This document shows, piece by piece, positions 51,108 to 62,409 of a stretch of DNA of 64,000 nt. Source of the stretch: CAYQCE01 sp964415885 (GTDB taxonomy: Bacteria; Zixibacteria; MSB-5A5; JAABVY01; JAHJOQ01); assembly GCA_964415885.1 (NCBI GenBank), contig CAYQCE010000011.1, positions 7,981-71,980 on the forward strand, read 5' to 3'. How positions within the stretch are numbered: the first letter of the stretch is position 1; each line of letters begins with the position of its first letter. The notes under the pieces were generated by a model. The model ran no database searches and was not told where the DNA came from. It saw nothing but the letters and a program-made list of their open reading frames with translations. Position numbers and translations under genes: made by a program.

Positions 51108-52445
51108 TTACTCGATGACACCCATTACTGTCTGAAGTCTCGCGAGCGCCAGGTAATAATTATACTTGCTATCCACCCTGTCCGACTCAGCAGTCTTGAG
51201 ACTAACCTCTGCATCAAGTATATCGAGAATTGTCGCAGCCCCAAGCGCATATTTCTCTTCCGCGAGTTTATAGTCTTCTTCCGCGGAAGCATACTGCTCT
51301 TCTGCCAGTTCTCTGGCCGCTATCCGCTCCTGCAAGTCGAGGTATGCCTCCCGCACCTCGAGCGCCATCGATCTCTTCGTGTCCAGAACATTATACTCAG
51401 CGATGTTAAGCTGTGCCTTTGCGTACTCGGTTTGACGCCTCGTGTCAAACCCGTTGAAGATGTTGAACGTAAGCTGAGCGTATGCGGCCGTACGATAGTT
51501 GTCATCCCACCATTCATTGATCTGCCCGAGTTCCTCACCTTCCCACGACTTACCTGCGCCGATGGAAACTTGTGGCAGGTAGCTTCCTCTCGCTGAGAGC
51601 AGGTCATTTCGGCGTGCCTCGGATTCTTCGATTGCTGCGAGATAATCCGGGTTGTTGTTCATAGCCCGAGTCTTGGCCTCTTCGAAAGTTACCTCTGAGC
51701 CGGACAACTCGACATCAGAGACCTGAATTTCCTGATCGATCGCCTCGCCGATCGCGTATGCCAGATTTGCCTGGGAAGTCTTGACCGTGTTCTCGGCGGA
51801 GAGGAGATCGAGCTGGGCCTGTGACAGCGATACCTTGGCCTTAAGCACATCAGATAGAGATGCCGAGCCAAGTTCATACCGTGTCTCTGATATCTTCATG
51901 AGCTCCTGATTACGCTCCACCGCCTTCTGGCGGATTTCCAGAGTGGTCTGGGCCTTCAGGAGGTTGAAATACTTCGATTTGACGTCGTAGGCGGCCGACA
52001 GCTCCCGGCTGTTGACCTCATGCCTTCGTTGCGACTGCACAGCGCCCGCCGACCTGAGGTCGAATATCTTGCTCAATCCGTTGAAGAGATTCATGTCTGC
52101 CGTGAGCGATGCACCATATCCATGACTATCCCTGAAGATGCTCGCTGGAGTGAACTGACCGGTACTCTGATCTATATAGCCTGACAGAACGAGATGAGTG
52201 TAACTGGCATCCATTCTCCAGTTGATCCGGGGAAGAAACGCTCCGTAGGCAGAAAGCCGGTCGGCATTGGCCATCCTCAGGAAATTCTTCGACTGGTGGA
52301 GCGGAAAGCTCGTGTCGAGCGCCCTGTCGATACACTGCTGCAGAGTGTAGTTTTTCGGTTGCGCATGGATCGTGCCTGCCCCGAGCGCAATTGTGAAAAG
52401 CACTACGGTCACGAAATATGTCACTTTGGTTTTGCGATCACTCAT
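51108..52445 (-). CDS. TolC-family outer-membrane efflux protein
   Basis: The 445-residue protein has a signal peptide (cleavage near IHAQ) and the duplicated long-helix/beta-strand pattern of TolC-type channels (YTLQQCIDRALDTSFPLHQSKN ... AYDVKSKYFNLLKAQ ... ALEVREAYLDLQERIAARELAEEQYASAEEDYKLAEEKY). AGGAG precedes the ATG. It is the first gene of the exporter set, 8 bases before the adaptor. It implies an outer membrane. Confidence 0.92.
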   Translation of the reverse strand: MSDRKTKVTYFVTVVLFTIALGAGTIHAQPKNYTLQQCIDRALDTSFPLHQSKNFLRMANADRLSAYGAFLPRINWRMDASYTHLVLSGYIDQSTGQFTPASIFRDSHGYGASLTADMNLFNGLSKIFDLRSAGAVQSQRRHEVNSRELSAAYDVKSKYFNLLKAQTTLEIRQKAVERNQELMKISETRYELGSASLSDVLKAKVSLSQAQLDLLSAENTVKTSQANLAYAIGEAIDQEIQVSDVELSGSEVTFEEAKTRAMNNNPDYLAAIEESEARRNDLLSARGSYLPQVSIGAGKSWEGEELGQINEWWDDNYRTAAYAQLTFNIFNGFDTRRQTEYAKAQLNIAEYNVLDTKRSMALEVREAYLDLQERIAARELAEEQYASAEEDYKLAEEKYALGAATILDILDAEVSLKTAESDRVDSKYNYYLALARLQTVMGVIE

Positions 52446-52471
52446 TGATAATATCTCCTGATGATTTCGTT

Positions 52472-53227
52472 TTACAGCCCGAAGCTTCCCCCGGAGAAAA
52501 CCGAGACTGTGCTGATCAGAAGGACCCAGATTAGCCAGAAGGCAACTACCCAGATCGCAATCTTATCCTTCGATACGTTCGGTACGTGTACGTTTATACC
52601 AATTACGAGAAGGGCGAGCATCCAGATCGAGAAGATGTCGATTTTGTTAAGGAAGAAATACAGAAACGACATGTTTTCGTCAGACGGCAGCAGAATTGCG
52701 AGGCTCGTGCGTACATCCGTGGTACCCTTCATCTTGATCAGAAACGTCTTGACGAGCGTCTCCGGTATCCCGACAAGGGCCGAGAAGGCATACACATTCA
52801 CCATATTCCAGAATCGAGCCTCACCGCCGATTATTACGCTTGCGATCAACAACAGAACTGCCGCGCCGATCAGAGTCATCGCCGCCGTCCAGACCATGCC
52901 AATAGCGTACTGCCATGGAGGCGGGCTCTCCATCGATTCTCGAGTATTTTCGATTATCTCCTGTCTCTGAGACTCCGGCAGGTTCTGAATCCACTTGTTA
53001 TTCTCGAGTCGGTAGACTTGATCCTCTATGACGATATCCTTGATAATCGGATAGATGGCCATACCGACCAGGAAGACCAGAATTACTGGTACAATCCACG
53101 CCCACTTCGAGCCTTTCAGACTCTCAAATGTCTCGCGAGGTGAGATGAATATGTTTATGAGGCGTAAAGCGGGATTCATCTGGATGGTTGCCCCAGATTC
53201 ACTTCCATCGCCCATCTCATTTGTCAT
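52472..53227 (-). CDS. YIP1-family membrane protein
   Basis: The 251-residue protein has five or six hydrophobic segments and the YIP1-type N-terminus (INIFISPRETFESLKGSKWAWIVPVILVFLVGMAIYP). It lies 26 bases upstream of the tolC-like gene on the same strand. Bacterial YIP1 proteins often sit beside MacA/MacB-type exporters; the function is unknown. Confidence 0.8.
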   Translation of the reverse strand: MTNEMGDGSESGATIQMNPALRLINIFISPRETFESLKGSKWAWIVPVILVFLVGMAIYPIIKDIVIEDQVYRLENNKWIQNLPESQRQEIIENTRESMESPPPWQYAIGMVWTAAMTLIGAAVLLLIASVIIGGEARFWNMVNVYAFSALVGIPETLVKTFLIKMKGTTDVRTSLAILLPSDENMSFLYFFLNKIDIFSIWMLALLVIGINVHVPNVSKDKIAIWVVAFWLIWVLLISTVSVFSGGSFGL

Positions 53228-53326
53228 ACGTCGGTCCTTTCGTCTATGCTTGTTACAGACGTATCAAATGGCCAAAAGGTTTCACTAAGAAATTGTGCTT
53301 TTCCGGCATACAGCTCTGGCCACGGT

Positions 53327-53998
53327 TTATTCACTCTCTGGTCGGGAATTCAGCTCAATGTCACCGATATCGCAATCGGCAATGACAACAAGGCTTCCGG
53401 ATTCGATTGAGATTAAGACCTTTTCGGAAGTGGCCTCGTTGCTGAGACCGAGTGAGCCCGGAGTGAGGGTGACATTGTCCAGTTCCCAACGTGATCCTCG
53501 TTCATTCAATCCGGTAACTTCGCCTCCGTAGCAGAAAACGGAAAACGACGCGCCGATTTCCATTTTCAGGCGCACCGAACGTGTTTCGTCGCTGAGCGCG
53601 AAGACCACGTAAGCGTCATCGATCATAACGAGCCTGCCGGGAAACCGTGTCAGAAGAGCGACATTCGACAGCAAATGGTCTGTTCTCCGTCCCGCCGCGC
53701 AGAGGAGGAGGACTGTATCTGCACCCTTCGAGAAGGCATACTCGACAGCGATCTCGCTGTCGGAGTGGTCTTTCTCGCTATCGTAGATGATGATTTCATC
53801 TGCATCGATTTTCTCCGCCGGGATATCCAGTGAGTCAAGATCGCCGATAAAGACATCCGGCCGCAGGCCGGCATTCTCCAGATAGAGAAGCCCCGCGTCT
53901 GCAGCAATCACTGTATCAGACGACTCAACGTGTCTTCGAAGCAGCGAGGAGTCGATTGGACGCCCATTGCAGATTATGGATGCGAGCTTCACGGACAT
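53327..53998 (-). CDS. Thiamine pyrophosphokinase
   Basis: The 223-residue enzyme transfers pyrophosphate from ATP to thiamine. Family signatures are visible: ICNGRPID, IAADAGLLYLENAGLRPDVFIGDLDSLD, and SEKDHSDSEIAVEYAFSKGAD. The C-terminal thiamine-binding part is shorter and more divergent. It is on the minus strand, 99 bases upstream of the YIP1 gene. Confidence 0.88.
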   Translation of the reverse strand: MSVKLASIICNGRPIDSSLLRRHVESSDTVIAADAGLLYLENAGLRPDVFIGDLDSLDIPAEKIDADEIIIYDSEKDHSDSEIAVEYAFSKGADTVLLLCAAGRRTDHLLSNVALLTRFPGRLVMIDDAYVVFALSDETRSVRLKMEIGASFSVFCYGGEVTGLNERGSRWELDNVTLTPGSLGLSNEATSEKVLISIESGSLVVIADCDIGDIELNSRPESE

Positions 53999-54036
53999 GC
54001 GTCAAATATATAAGGGGAAGGGGAGAGTACGCAAAG

Positions 54037-54070
54037 AAGAAAAAAAAGACGGCGGGATGTGAATCCCGCC
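54037..54070 (-). terminator. Terminator of the TPR/PEGA gene
   Basis: GGCGGGAT (54051-54058) and ATCCCGCC (54063-54070) form an 8-bp stem with a GTGA loop. On the minus strand it is followed by a run of eight T within a T-rich tract. It lies between the TPR/PEGA gene and the thiamine pyrophosphokinase gene. Confidence 0.8.
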
Positions 54071-54100
54071 GCCGAACACTTATCCTTCGACACTCGTATA

Positions 54101-56395
54101 TTAGTCGTTCAGTGCCACCTGCTTAAGTCGCTGCCATTCCGGATCGACGGCATACTTCTGCTCAATCTCAGGAGTGGCTTCCTCAATGAACTTCTCGTAA
54201 TACTTGCGGGCATCGCCCTCGTCGCCCCTGGCGAGATTCGCGAGCGCGATGAGTGCGTAGACATTGGCCTTGTTGTGGGTGTACTTCTCGGCCTTCTTGT
54301 AATACTTGATTGCGTCCTTGTATTCTCCCATTGCCGAGTATGCATCGCCGCGTCCAAGGAGATTCAGGTAGCTTTCGTCGTTAATCTCGCACGCCTGCTC
54401 GAAGTCGGCCAGCGCGCGGTCATATACACCGTTCTGGATATAGGCGTATCCGCGTGCTCTCAAGATCATCATGTTCGATGGATCGAGATCGAGCGCACCC
54501 GTGTATGCACTTATCGCGGAGGTGACCTTGCCATCCGACATGTATATTTTGCCCGCCTGGAAGAAGTCTTTTCTTGCATCTGCCGGACGGTTACCCTTGA
54601 GGTATGCCTGTCCGCGCATATAATAGCAGTCGGCGTTCTTCTCTTTCAAAAGGGCGAGTGTATAGCTCTCCACTGCTTTCCGGAAGTCACCCGCGTCGAA
54701 AGCGCTCTGACCGGCAGCTATACACTGCTCCGGCGACATCTCGATCGGTTTGTCGCTCTCTATCCTGGCGAGCTGAGCGTCTATCGTGGTAAGGCCATTC
54801 TCATTGACTCTTACGGTCTTGCTATAGGTCTCATAACCGTCGGCCTTTATCACGAGTTTGTGCCTGCCGGGATAGACATTCCTGATCGTCCTGCCGCCTT
54901 TGCCGTAGCTGCGGTTGTCGATGAAAATCTCTGAATTCTCGATATTCGTTATGACCTTCAGGTCACCATACTGTATCTTCTTCTCCTCTTTGCCGGATTC
55001 CGTCTTTTTGAGTTCGGAACCATCGGTGCCCGCAAGTGTTGACTCCGACATTTCGACAGGTACGACCGAGCGCATGTTGCCGGCATGATCGAAAGTCATC
55101 CCCGCAGTCTTGTAGAATGGGGTCTTCGCGGTTAGCGTGTAGCTGCCCGGTGGCAGCAAATCGAACACGAAGATGCCCGCGTCATTGGTTGTCACCGAGC
55201 GTCCGAGTTCAGTTATGGTGACTTTGACGTCCGCAAGAACCCGACCCGAATTCTGGTCCGTGACGACTCCGATAGCCGGCATCTCCGAAAGTCCGCCTGT
55301 GCGCCTTACGGTCTGCGAAACCACGAGCAGCACGAGGACGACCGCGAGCGTGCCATACAAAAGAACAGTCGCCAAATCTCGCCCTCCGGGTCTAAGCACG
55401 AACGGTCTGCCGTTGACAGTGAGTTCGTCGCCCGATTTCAGCTTCACACCCTTCGGCAGCTTTATCTTGCTCCGTCTGAAATGAGCGGTGCCACGGTTTC
55501 TCGGGATATGATCACCCGGTGCTTTATATCTGTTTTCAGTCTGCGTTAAATCATCTTCCTGTTCGAATTCGCTCGGTCCGGCTGTCGGGGAATCTATGTC
55601 CGCGGAGAACTCCTGTTTGTCGGGTTCGGGGTTTTCGGTTTCAGATGTTGATCCTATCACCGAGCCGGGTTTGAGGCTGTGTCCGTGTGGGGTTTTCGGT
55701 TCCGGGGGATCGTCGGCTTTATTTGCGAGCGACGGTATCCTGGATTGAAGGCTCGCGATCAGCTTGTCCTTCTCCTCCGATTCCACGGCTCCCATTTCAG
55801 GCGACAGCGGCTTTGAGGTGGCCGGTTCAGACTTAACCGTGGGCTCGTCGTATTCGGAATCAACTGATTCGTCCTTTGCGAACAGCTCGGTGTTCGATTT
55901 CTCAGTTACGTCTTCAGGATCTCCGTCAGGGAGTTCGATTTCGGCCTTGGCCATGAATGCCTCAGCGCCGTCGGAGGGTCTGTCGACCGGGTCGGCCTGT
56001 TCGGATTCGTCTGCGGGGCTTTCCGACTGAAGATCGATTTCGGACGGATCCGACTCCGTGGTCGCGAACTGGGAACTGGAATGATCGATGTCGTGGTTTT
56101 GAGTCCCAAGGATCGGTTCGTCGAAGCCCTCGAGCTGATCCGTATGGTCTTCAAACGTGCCCGAGGAGATGCCCTCCTGATCGGTCGAGTTCGAGTCTGA
56201 CAGTTCATTAGGCTCTTGAATCTGCAATTCAGGTGCAGCGAAAGCTTCGCCCTTTCCACTTTCCAAGTCGTTGTTTTGCGATGGCCCGGTGGTTATGGCG
56301 TTAGGGTCGGTCTTCCCGAGTTCCGCGCCACATTCACGGCAGAATGCGGCTCCATCGAATTTGTTCTCCGCTCCACATTTTGGGCAAATCTTCAC
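54101..56395 (-). CDS. Zinc-ribbon, PEGA and TPR-repeat membrane protein
   Basis: The 764-residue protein starts with a zinc ribbon (CPKCGAENKFDGAAFCRECG). A very acidic, Ser/Pro-rich disordered region of about 300 residues follows, then a short basic stretch, one membrane helix (about residues 345-370), a carboxypeptidase-regulatory-like beta domain (ITELGRSVTTNDAGIFVFDLLPPGSY), a PEGA domain (IFIDNRSYGKGGRTIRNVYPG), and five or six TPRs. The topology suggests a cytoplasmic zinc ribbon and an extracytoplasmic PEGA/TPR part. I chose GTG 56395 because GGAGAG lies 6 bases before it and the protein then begins VKICPKCG. Function unknown. Confidence 0.8.
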   Translation of the reverse strand: MKICPKCGAENKFDGAAFCRECGAELGKTDPNAITTGPSQNNDLESGKGEAFAAPELQIQEPNELSDSNSTDQEGISSGTFEDHTDQLEGFDEPILGTQNHDIDHSSSQFATTESDPSEIDLQSESPADESEQADPVDRPSDGAEAFMAKAEIELPDGDPEDVTEKSNTELFAKDESVDSEYDEPTVKSEPATSKPLSPEMGAVESEEKDKLIASLQSRIPSLANKADDPPEPKTPHGHSLKPGSVIGSTSETENPEPDKQEFSADIDSPTAGPSEFEQEDDLTQTENRYKAPGDHIPRNRGTAHFRRSKIKLPKGVKLKSGDELTVNGRPFVLRPGGRDLATVLLYGTLAVVLVLLVVSQTVRRTGGLSEMPAIGVVTDQNSGRVLADVKVTITELGRSVTTNDAGIFVFDLLPPGSYTLTAKTPFYKTAGMTFDHAGNMRSVVPVEMSESTLAGTDGSELKKTESGKEEKKIQYGDLKVITNIENSEIFIDNRSYGKGGRTIRNVYPGRHKLVIKADGYETYSKTVRVNENGLTTIDAQLARIESDKPIEMSPEQCIAAGQSAFDAGDFRKAVESYTLALLKEKNADCYYMRGQAYLKGNRPADARKDFFQAGKIYMSDGKVTSAISAYTGALDLDPSNMMILRARGYAYIQNGVYDRALADFEQACEINDESYLNLLGRGDAYSAMGEYKDAIKYYKKAEKYTHNKANVYALIALANLARGDEGDARKYYEKFIEEATPEIEQKYAVDPEWQRLKQVALND

Positions 56396-56531
56396 TGTGT
56401 TCTCTCCGTAAGATAGATTTCGAACTACCCTGTATCTCAATTATCGGTCGAGCGGGATAAAGATTTAACACTCTGTATGTTACAGTTGAAACGACTGGAA
56501 TTGCGGTGAGGAGTGGCGGGGGCTTTTTCGC

Positions 56532-56560
56532 TTGACACGGATTAAGCAAAAGGATATACT
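56532..56560 (+). promoter_or_regulatory. Strong predicted sigma-70 promoter of the lipoprotein gene
   Basis: A perfect TTGACA (56532-56537) and TATACT (56555-56560) are spaced 17 bases apart, 46 bases before the ATG at 56607. This is the closest match to consensus in the window. Confidence 0.75.
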
Positions 56561-56606
56561 TTCCGTCTAAGGTTTGTGGGAGATATAGATTCGAAGGGAA
56601 GTTGTT

Positions 56607-57653
56607 ATGAGCACTAAGATTAGGTTCCTTTTCACTTCAGTTTTTATCCTATCTATCGCAATCGTTTTTTTCGCCGGATGCGGTGAAGATCAGGCTGTTT
56701 ACACTCCTCCGGTGAAGGAAGCGAATGCCCTCGTTCTACGTCCTATAAACCTTCCGACATTGGTGAATACGAACAATTGCTACGAGCTCTGGCTCGTTGA
56801 CGCGAACTTCACCGTAGATGAGGACAGCAATGCTATCAGAGTCATCGACGACGAGCTGAGTCTCGGCAAATTCTACTGGAACCGGCAGAGATACGAGTTC
56901 TTCAATCTGAACGGAACCCAGCGAGACAGCAATTTCGTGACGCCGAACCGTGAAAACATCTATGATTACTCGGTCATCGCAATTACTGTCGAGTCGCTTG
57001 AAGATGACGGAGTCCGTGCAAACAACGGTCTGATTTACGACGAGATCGAATTCGGCCAGCCTATCGAAGGCCAGTTCAACTTCTACGGCCGATTCTCGCC
57101 GGAGGTCGTTATGGACTTCGGTGGCCCTCTCGCGGCTTCGTACGTGTTTCGGACTTATTCTGATGACGGCGACCCGCTTAGTAATCTGGAGAGCGGCATC
57201 TGGTTCCATGCCCGGAATATCGCTGGGGATGACTTTCGCTCCACGTTGAACGTTCCCGGCATCCGAGAGGCCGCAGGTTTCATTTATGAAGGCTGGGTTG
57301 TCTATCCGGATCTGCTCGCGGCTCCGCTTTCGACCGGTAAATTCCGGTTGCCGTTCGTCGAGGATTTGAGTAATCCCTACATGGGCCCATACTGGTACCC
57401 GAACACGCCCGGAGAGGATTTCGTGGCTAATCCCCCGGCCGGAGTGGAATTCCCGCTCAATCTCGTCGGTAACGGAAAGGTCGTAGTCACGATCGAGCCG
57501 TATCCCGACCCGGATCCGGCCGAGCCTTTCCCGTTCACGCTGTTCGAGGCGCCGCTGCCCGTGTCGGATGAGTTTCTTGACGATAAGAACATCGATTTGA
57601 AGAGTCTGTACGGTTTTCTGCCGCGCTTCAGTGCCCAACTCTACACGCGATAA
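56607..57653 (+). CDS. Lipoprotein of unknown function
   Basis: The 348-residue protein has a lipoprotein signal (hydrophobic segment, then FFAGC as lipobox, Cys at residue 25). The mature part is beta-rich with Asp, Pro and aromatic residues and no recognised domain. It lies alone after a strong promoter, divergent from the TPR/PEGA gene. I do not recognise the family. Confidence 0.7.
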   Translation: MSTKIRFLFTSVFILSIAIVFFAGCGEDQAVYTPPVKEANALVLRPINLPTLVNTNNCYELWLVDANFTVDEDSNAIRVIDDELSLGKFYWNRQRYEFFNLNGTQRDSNFVTPNRENIYDYSVIAITVESLEDDGVRANNGLIYDEIEFGQPIEGQFNFYGRFSPEVVMDFGGPLAASYVFRTYSDDGDPLSNLESGIWFHARNIAGDDFRSTLNVPGIREAAGFIYEGWVVYPDLLAAPLSTGKFRLPFVEDLSNPYMGPYWYPNTPGEDFVANPPAGVEFPLNLVGNGKVVVTIEPYPDPDPAEPFPFTLFEAPLPVSDEFLDDKNIDLKSLYGFLPRFSAQLYTR

Positions 57654-57801
57654 CCGGAGCGAGTCTGGCGGAATCGGGAGATTTATTAAGCAGAGATCGA
57701 TAATATTTATGGCTGGCGAATCCACCAGGACGTCAGCCATTTCAATTGGGAGAGTATTGACGCACCCAGGGAGACCTTAGCTAACGAAAGGAGATGTCTG
57801 C

Positions 57802-59805
<2,004 letters not shown>

Positions 59806-59831
59806 CAGCATCTCAAGAAACAGATAGATCG

Positions 59832-59863
59832 ATGCCCGGCTCGCTGGAGCCGGGCATTTTTTT
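59832..59863 (+). terminator. Rho-independent terminator after hppA
   Basis: ATGCCCGGCTC (59832-59842) and GAGCCGGGCAT (59847-59857) make an 11-bp stem with a GCTG loop, running into seven T. Confidence 0.92.
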
Positions 59864-59925
59864 GTTGTATTCACGCCGCCGGATTAGATTTTGAATTAGG
59901 TATTATGTAAACCGGAGTATTGGCT

Positions 59926-60825
59926 GTGTCCGATGTGAAGTGGCAGAATTTAAGAGGTCTCTTCTTGTCTCATCTCGCGACGGATTTGAACCTGTCGGAA
60001 AACACGATTGCTGCTTATGACGCCGATCTGACCGATTTCTTCAAATGGTGCCGCCGGAAAAGGCTCCATTCGATCGATCAGCGTTCCAACACGCTCTATG
60101 ACTACCTTCTTGATCTCCGCAATCGATCTCTCAATCCCGCAACTATGGCGCGGCGATTGTCGACGCTGAAGCACTTCTACAAGCTTCTCGTCAGCGAGGG
60201 GATAGTGCGACGGAATCCGGCTGCCTCGATTGAGGGACCGAAGCTTATGCGCCGGCTGCCGCAGATTCTCGACCAGAGCGAAATGGAGCAGCTTCTGTCG
60301 AAGCCTAAGCCGGATACGCCCCTGGGCGTACGCGACCGAGCGCTTCTGGAGCTCTGGTATGCGTGCGGACTACGCATTTCTGAGATTCGGACGATACGGA
60401 TCGAGGATATTATGCTGGAGCTGCGTTTGCTCAGAGTGCTCGGAAAAGGGCGTAAGGAGCGCATAGTGCCGTTCGGGAGCTTCGCACGGGATGCCTGCGA
60501 GGAGTATATTGAGACCGCGCGGCCGCTGCTGCTCAAACGGAAACCAACGAGCATTCTCTTTTTGAACAACCTTGGGGGCGGGCTCTCGCGCATGGGGTTA
60601 TGGAAGATACTCAAGAAATATACAGTTATGTGCGAATTCAGCACCAAAGTTAAACCCCATACCTTCCGACATTCTTGTGCAACACATCTAATTGAGGCCG
60701 GGGCAGATATTCGTACGGTAATGGAACTGCTCGGTCACGCCGATATAAGTACTACGCAGATTTACACGCATCTTGATCGAGAATATCTGCGAGAAGTGCA
60801 CAAGAGCTTTCATCCAAGAGCGTGA
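59926..60825 (+). CDS. Tyrosine recombinase of the XerC/XerD type
   Basis: The 299-residue protein has the N-terminal core-binding SAM-like domain and a catalytic domain with the expected residues: Arg in YACGLRISE, Lys in GKGRKERIVPFG, His-x-x-Arg in HTFRHSCATHL, His in LLGHADIS and Tyr in TTQIYTH. It fits chromosome-dimer-resolving Xer recombinases rather than phage integrases, with no phage genes nearby. I chose GTG 59926, since GGAG at 59914-59917 is 8 bases before it; a TTG at 59920 is too close. Confidence 0.88.
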   Translation: MSDVKWQNLRGLFLSHLATDLNLSENTIAAYDADLTDFFKWCRRKRLHSIDQRSNTLYDYLLDLRNRSLNPATMARRLSTLKHFYKLLVSEGIVRRNPAASIEGPKLMRRLPQILDQSEMEQLLSKPKPDTPLGVRDRALLELWYACGLRISEIRTIRIEDIMLELRLLRVLGKGRKERIVPFGSFARDACEEYIETARPLLLKRKPTSILFLNNLGGGLSRMGLWKILKKYTVMCEFSTKVKPHTFRHSCATHLIEAGADIRTVMELLGHADISTTQIYTHLDREYLREVHKSFHPRA

Positions 60826-60835
60826 AAGGTGTGAT

Positions 60836-61834
60836 TTGAACCGATCACTTTTCAGAGAGGGATTCCTCGAGACCGGGGATGAGCTGGATGAGGTACGTCG
60901 AAAACCCCATTTCAATGTCGCTGTTCACAAGAGCGAGATAGATATCGACCTGCAGCTTGCCGAGACTGTCACCTGGGCGCTGATCAGCCTCCATCACTTT
61001 TCCAGCTTCGAGGAACTGTTCCGGCTGGGGCAGAAGCATGTCCTGGGGCTGATTGTTTTTCCTACAGCGGGGAGGGCTAAGGAAGAGGCGGCGATGATTG
61101 CCCGCGCGAAGAATACGCCTGCGCTCTCCATTGTCCCGACGATCGTCTACCACCCGAACCCGGACAAGTCCGTTTATGTACGATCCTTCCAGGCGGGGGC
61201 GGATGATGTTCTCGGGGACATGTGGGACTCGGACATTTTCGGTGCGAGGCTCCAAATGCTCAGCGTGCGATCATTTCGTGATCTCGGAGTGAATCCCACC
61301 TCCAGGCTACCTGGACCGATACTGATCGAGCGCCATATCGAGAAACGAATCGAGCATGGAGAGGAGTTCGCGGTTTGCTACCTCGACATAGACAATTTCA
61401 AGGCATACAATGACTACTACGGATATGTATACGGCGACAAGGTGATCCGTCTCACGGCTCATATCGTACGAGACATCGTTTTCGATCTTGTGCCGGAAGG
61501 TTTCGTGGGGCATGTCGGCGGCGACGACTTCTTCTTCATCATACCGTACGACAAGGTTGAGATCGTCAACTCGAACATCATCAAGACATTCGACAGGATA
61601 ATACCGTACCGCTACAACAAAGAGGATCGTGAGAGAGGAAAGATAGTAGCGAAAAACCGCAGGGGAGAGGACGAGGTCTTCCCGCTTCTAACCATCTCGA
61701 TTGCGATACTCGTGAATCACGACAAGATGTTCACGCATGTGGGTGAGATGTCGCACATGCTCGCGGATCTGAAGAAGTATACCAAGAAGCTCGCGGGATC
61801 GAATTTCATGATAGAACGGAGGAGGAAATACTGA
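60836..61834 (+). CDS. GGDEF-domain protein with receiver-like N-terminal region
   Basis: The 332-residue protein has an N-terminal half that looks like a degenerate receiver fold (LIVFPTAGRAKEEA, SFQAGADDVLGDMW) with no clear phospho-acceptor Asp. The C-terminal GGDEF domain (from about residue 165) contains the metal-binding region YLDIDNFKAYND and the signature as GGDDF. Asp for Glu is tolerated in some cyclases, so activity is uncertain. The start is probably TTG 60836, 10 bases after the recombinase stop, with AAAGGTG before it. A longer start would overlap the recombinase. Confidence 0.75.
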   Translation: MNRSLFREGFLETGDELDEVRRKPHFNVAVHKSEIDIDLQLAETVTWALISLHHFSSFEELFRLGQKHVLGLIVFPTAGRAKEEAAMIARAKNTPALSIVPTIVYHPNPDKSVYVRSFQAGADDVLGDMWDSDIFGARLQMLSVRSFRDLGVNPTSRLPGPILIERHIEKRIEHGEEFAVCYLDIDNFKAYNDYYGYVYGDKVIRLTAHIVRDIVFDLVPEGFVGHVGGDDFFFIIPYDKVEIVNSNIIKTFDRIIPYRYNKEDRERGKIVAKNRRGEDEVFPLLTISIAILVNHDKMFTHVGEMSHMLADLKKYTKKLAGSNFMIERRRKY

Positions 61835-61867
61835 CCTCGAGGTGATGATCAGTCGAAATTGTCGATT

Positions 61868-62230
61868 CTACTGAACGAACTTGTCGAACCTGTCCCAGTA
61901 GGCCTCAGTGAGCTTGTACGGCGTGAATTCCTCGGAGCTCGGATCGCCGCCCTCTGCAGGCTCGATGATCCCGAGTTTTTCGGCGAAATCGAAGAACTCT
62001 CGGATATCCGGTCGCGAGCCGAGCTTGGCCGACGCCGGAGCGTCCTCGCCGAACCTCCACTTATTCTTCACCTTGCCCAGTGCACCCACGTTCACCTTGC
62101 AGAGTGTATGCAGGAACTGCTGCACCGTATACTGGTCGTTCGGGTAGTAATCGATCTTCGGCTTGGGCATCGGAATAGCTGAACCGAGTGCGATTTCATA
62201 CTTGAAATGTTGCAGAGTCTCGTCACTCAT
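61868..62230 (-). CDS. Hypothetical protein of about 120 residues
   Basis: The protein begins MSDETLQHFKYEIALGSAIPMPKPKIDYY when started at 62230. It is soluble and charged, with no recognised domain. No clear Shine-Dalgarno precedes this ATG; an upstream in-frame start at 62335 would add 35 residues that look non-coding. It is convergent with the GGDEF gene and divergent from the outer-membrane protein gene. Confidence 0.55.
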   Translation of the reverse strand: MSDETLQHFKYEIALGSAIPMPKPKIDYYPNDQYTVQQFLHTLCKVNVGALGKVKNKWRFGEDAPASAKLGSRPDIREFFDFAEKLGIIEPAEGGDPSSEEFTPYKLTEAYWDRFDKFVQ

Positions 62231-62409
62231 GTTGAATATTATCGGCACATCTGTCCAAAATATCAACAACAACAAATCGCCGGATTGCAGTTTTGTGTCT
62301 TGTGAGATTCGGGAACATTTTTCGCGATTCTGCATTCTTGCGTCACAAAGTCACGCGTGTGATCACGATAGTTGTTATTATGAATGTGGATTCTAAAGGA
62401 GAAGGAAGT

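Noticed and set aside
54059..54934. Plus-strand reading frame (291 residues) over the TPR region
   Set aside because: It is antisense to TPR repeats with clear consensus residues; the hydrophobic pattern is a complement artefact.
62350..62366. TCAC-GCGT-GTGA and GTGATCAC palindromes before the beta-barrel gene as Rex-like operators
   Set aside because: The half-sites overlap each other and the spacing does not fit the motif; no promoter with acceptable spacing was found there.
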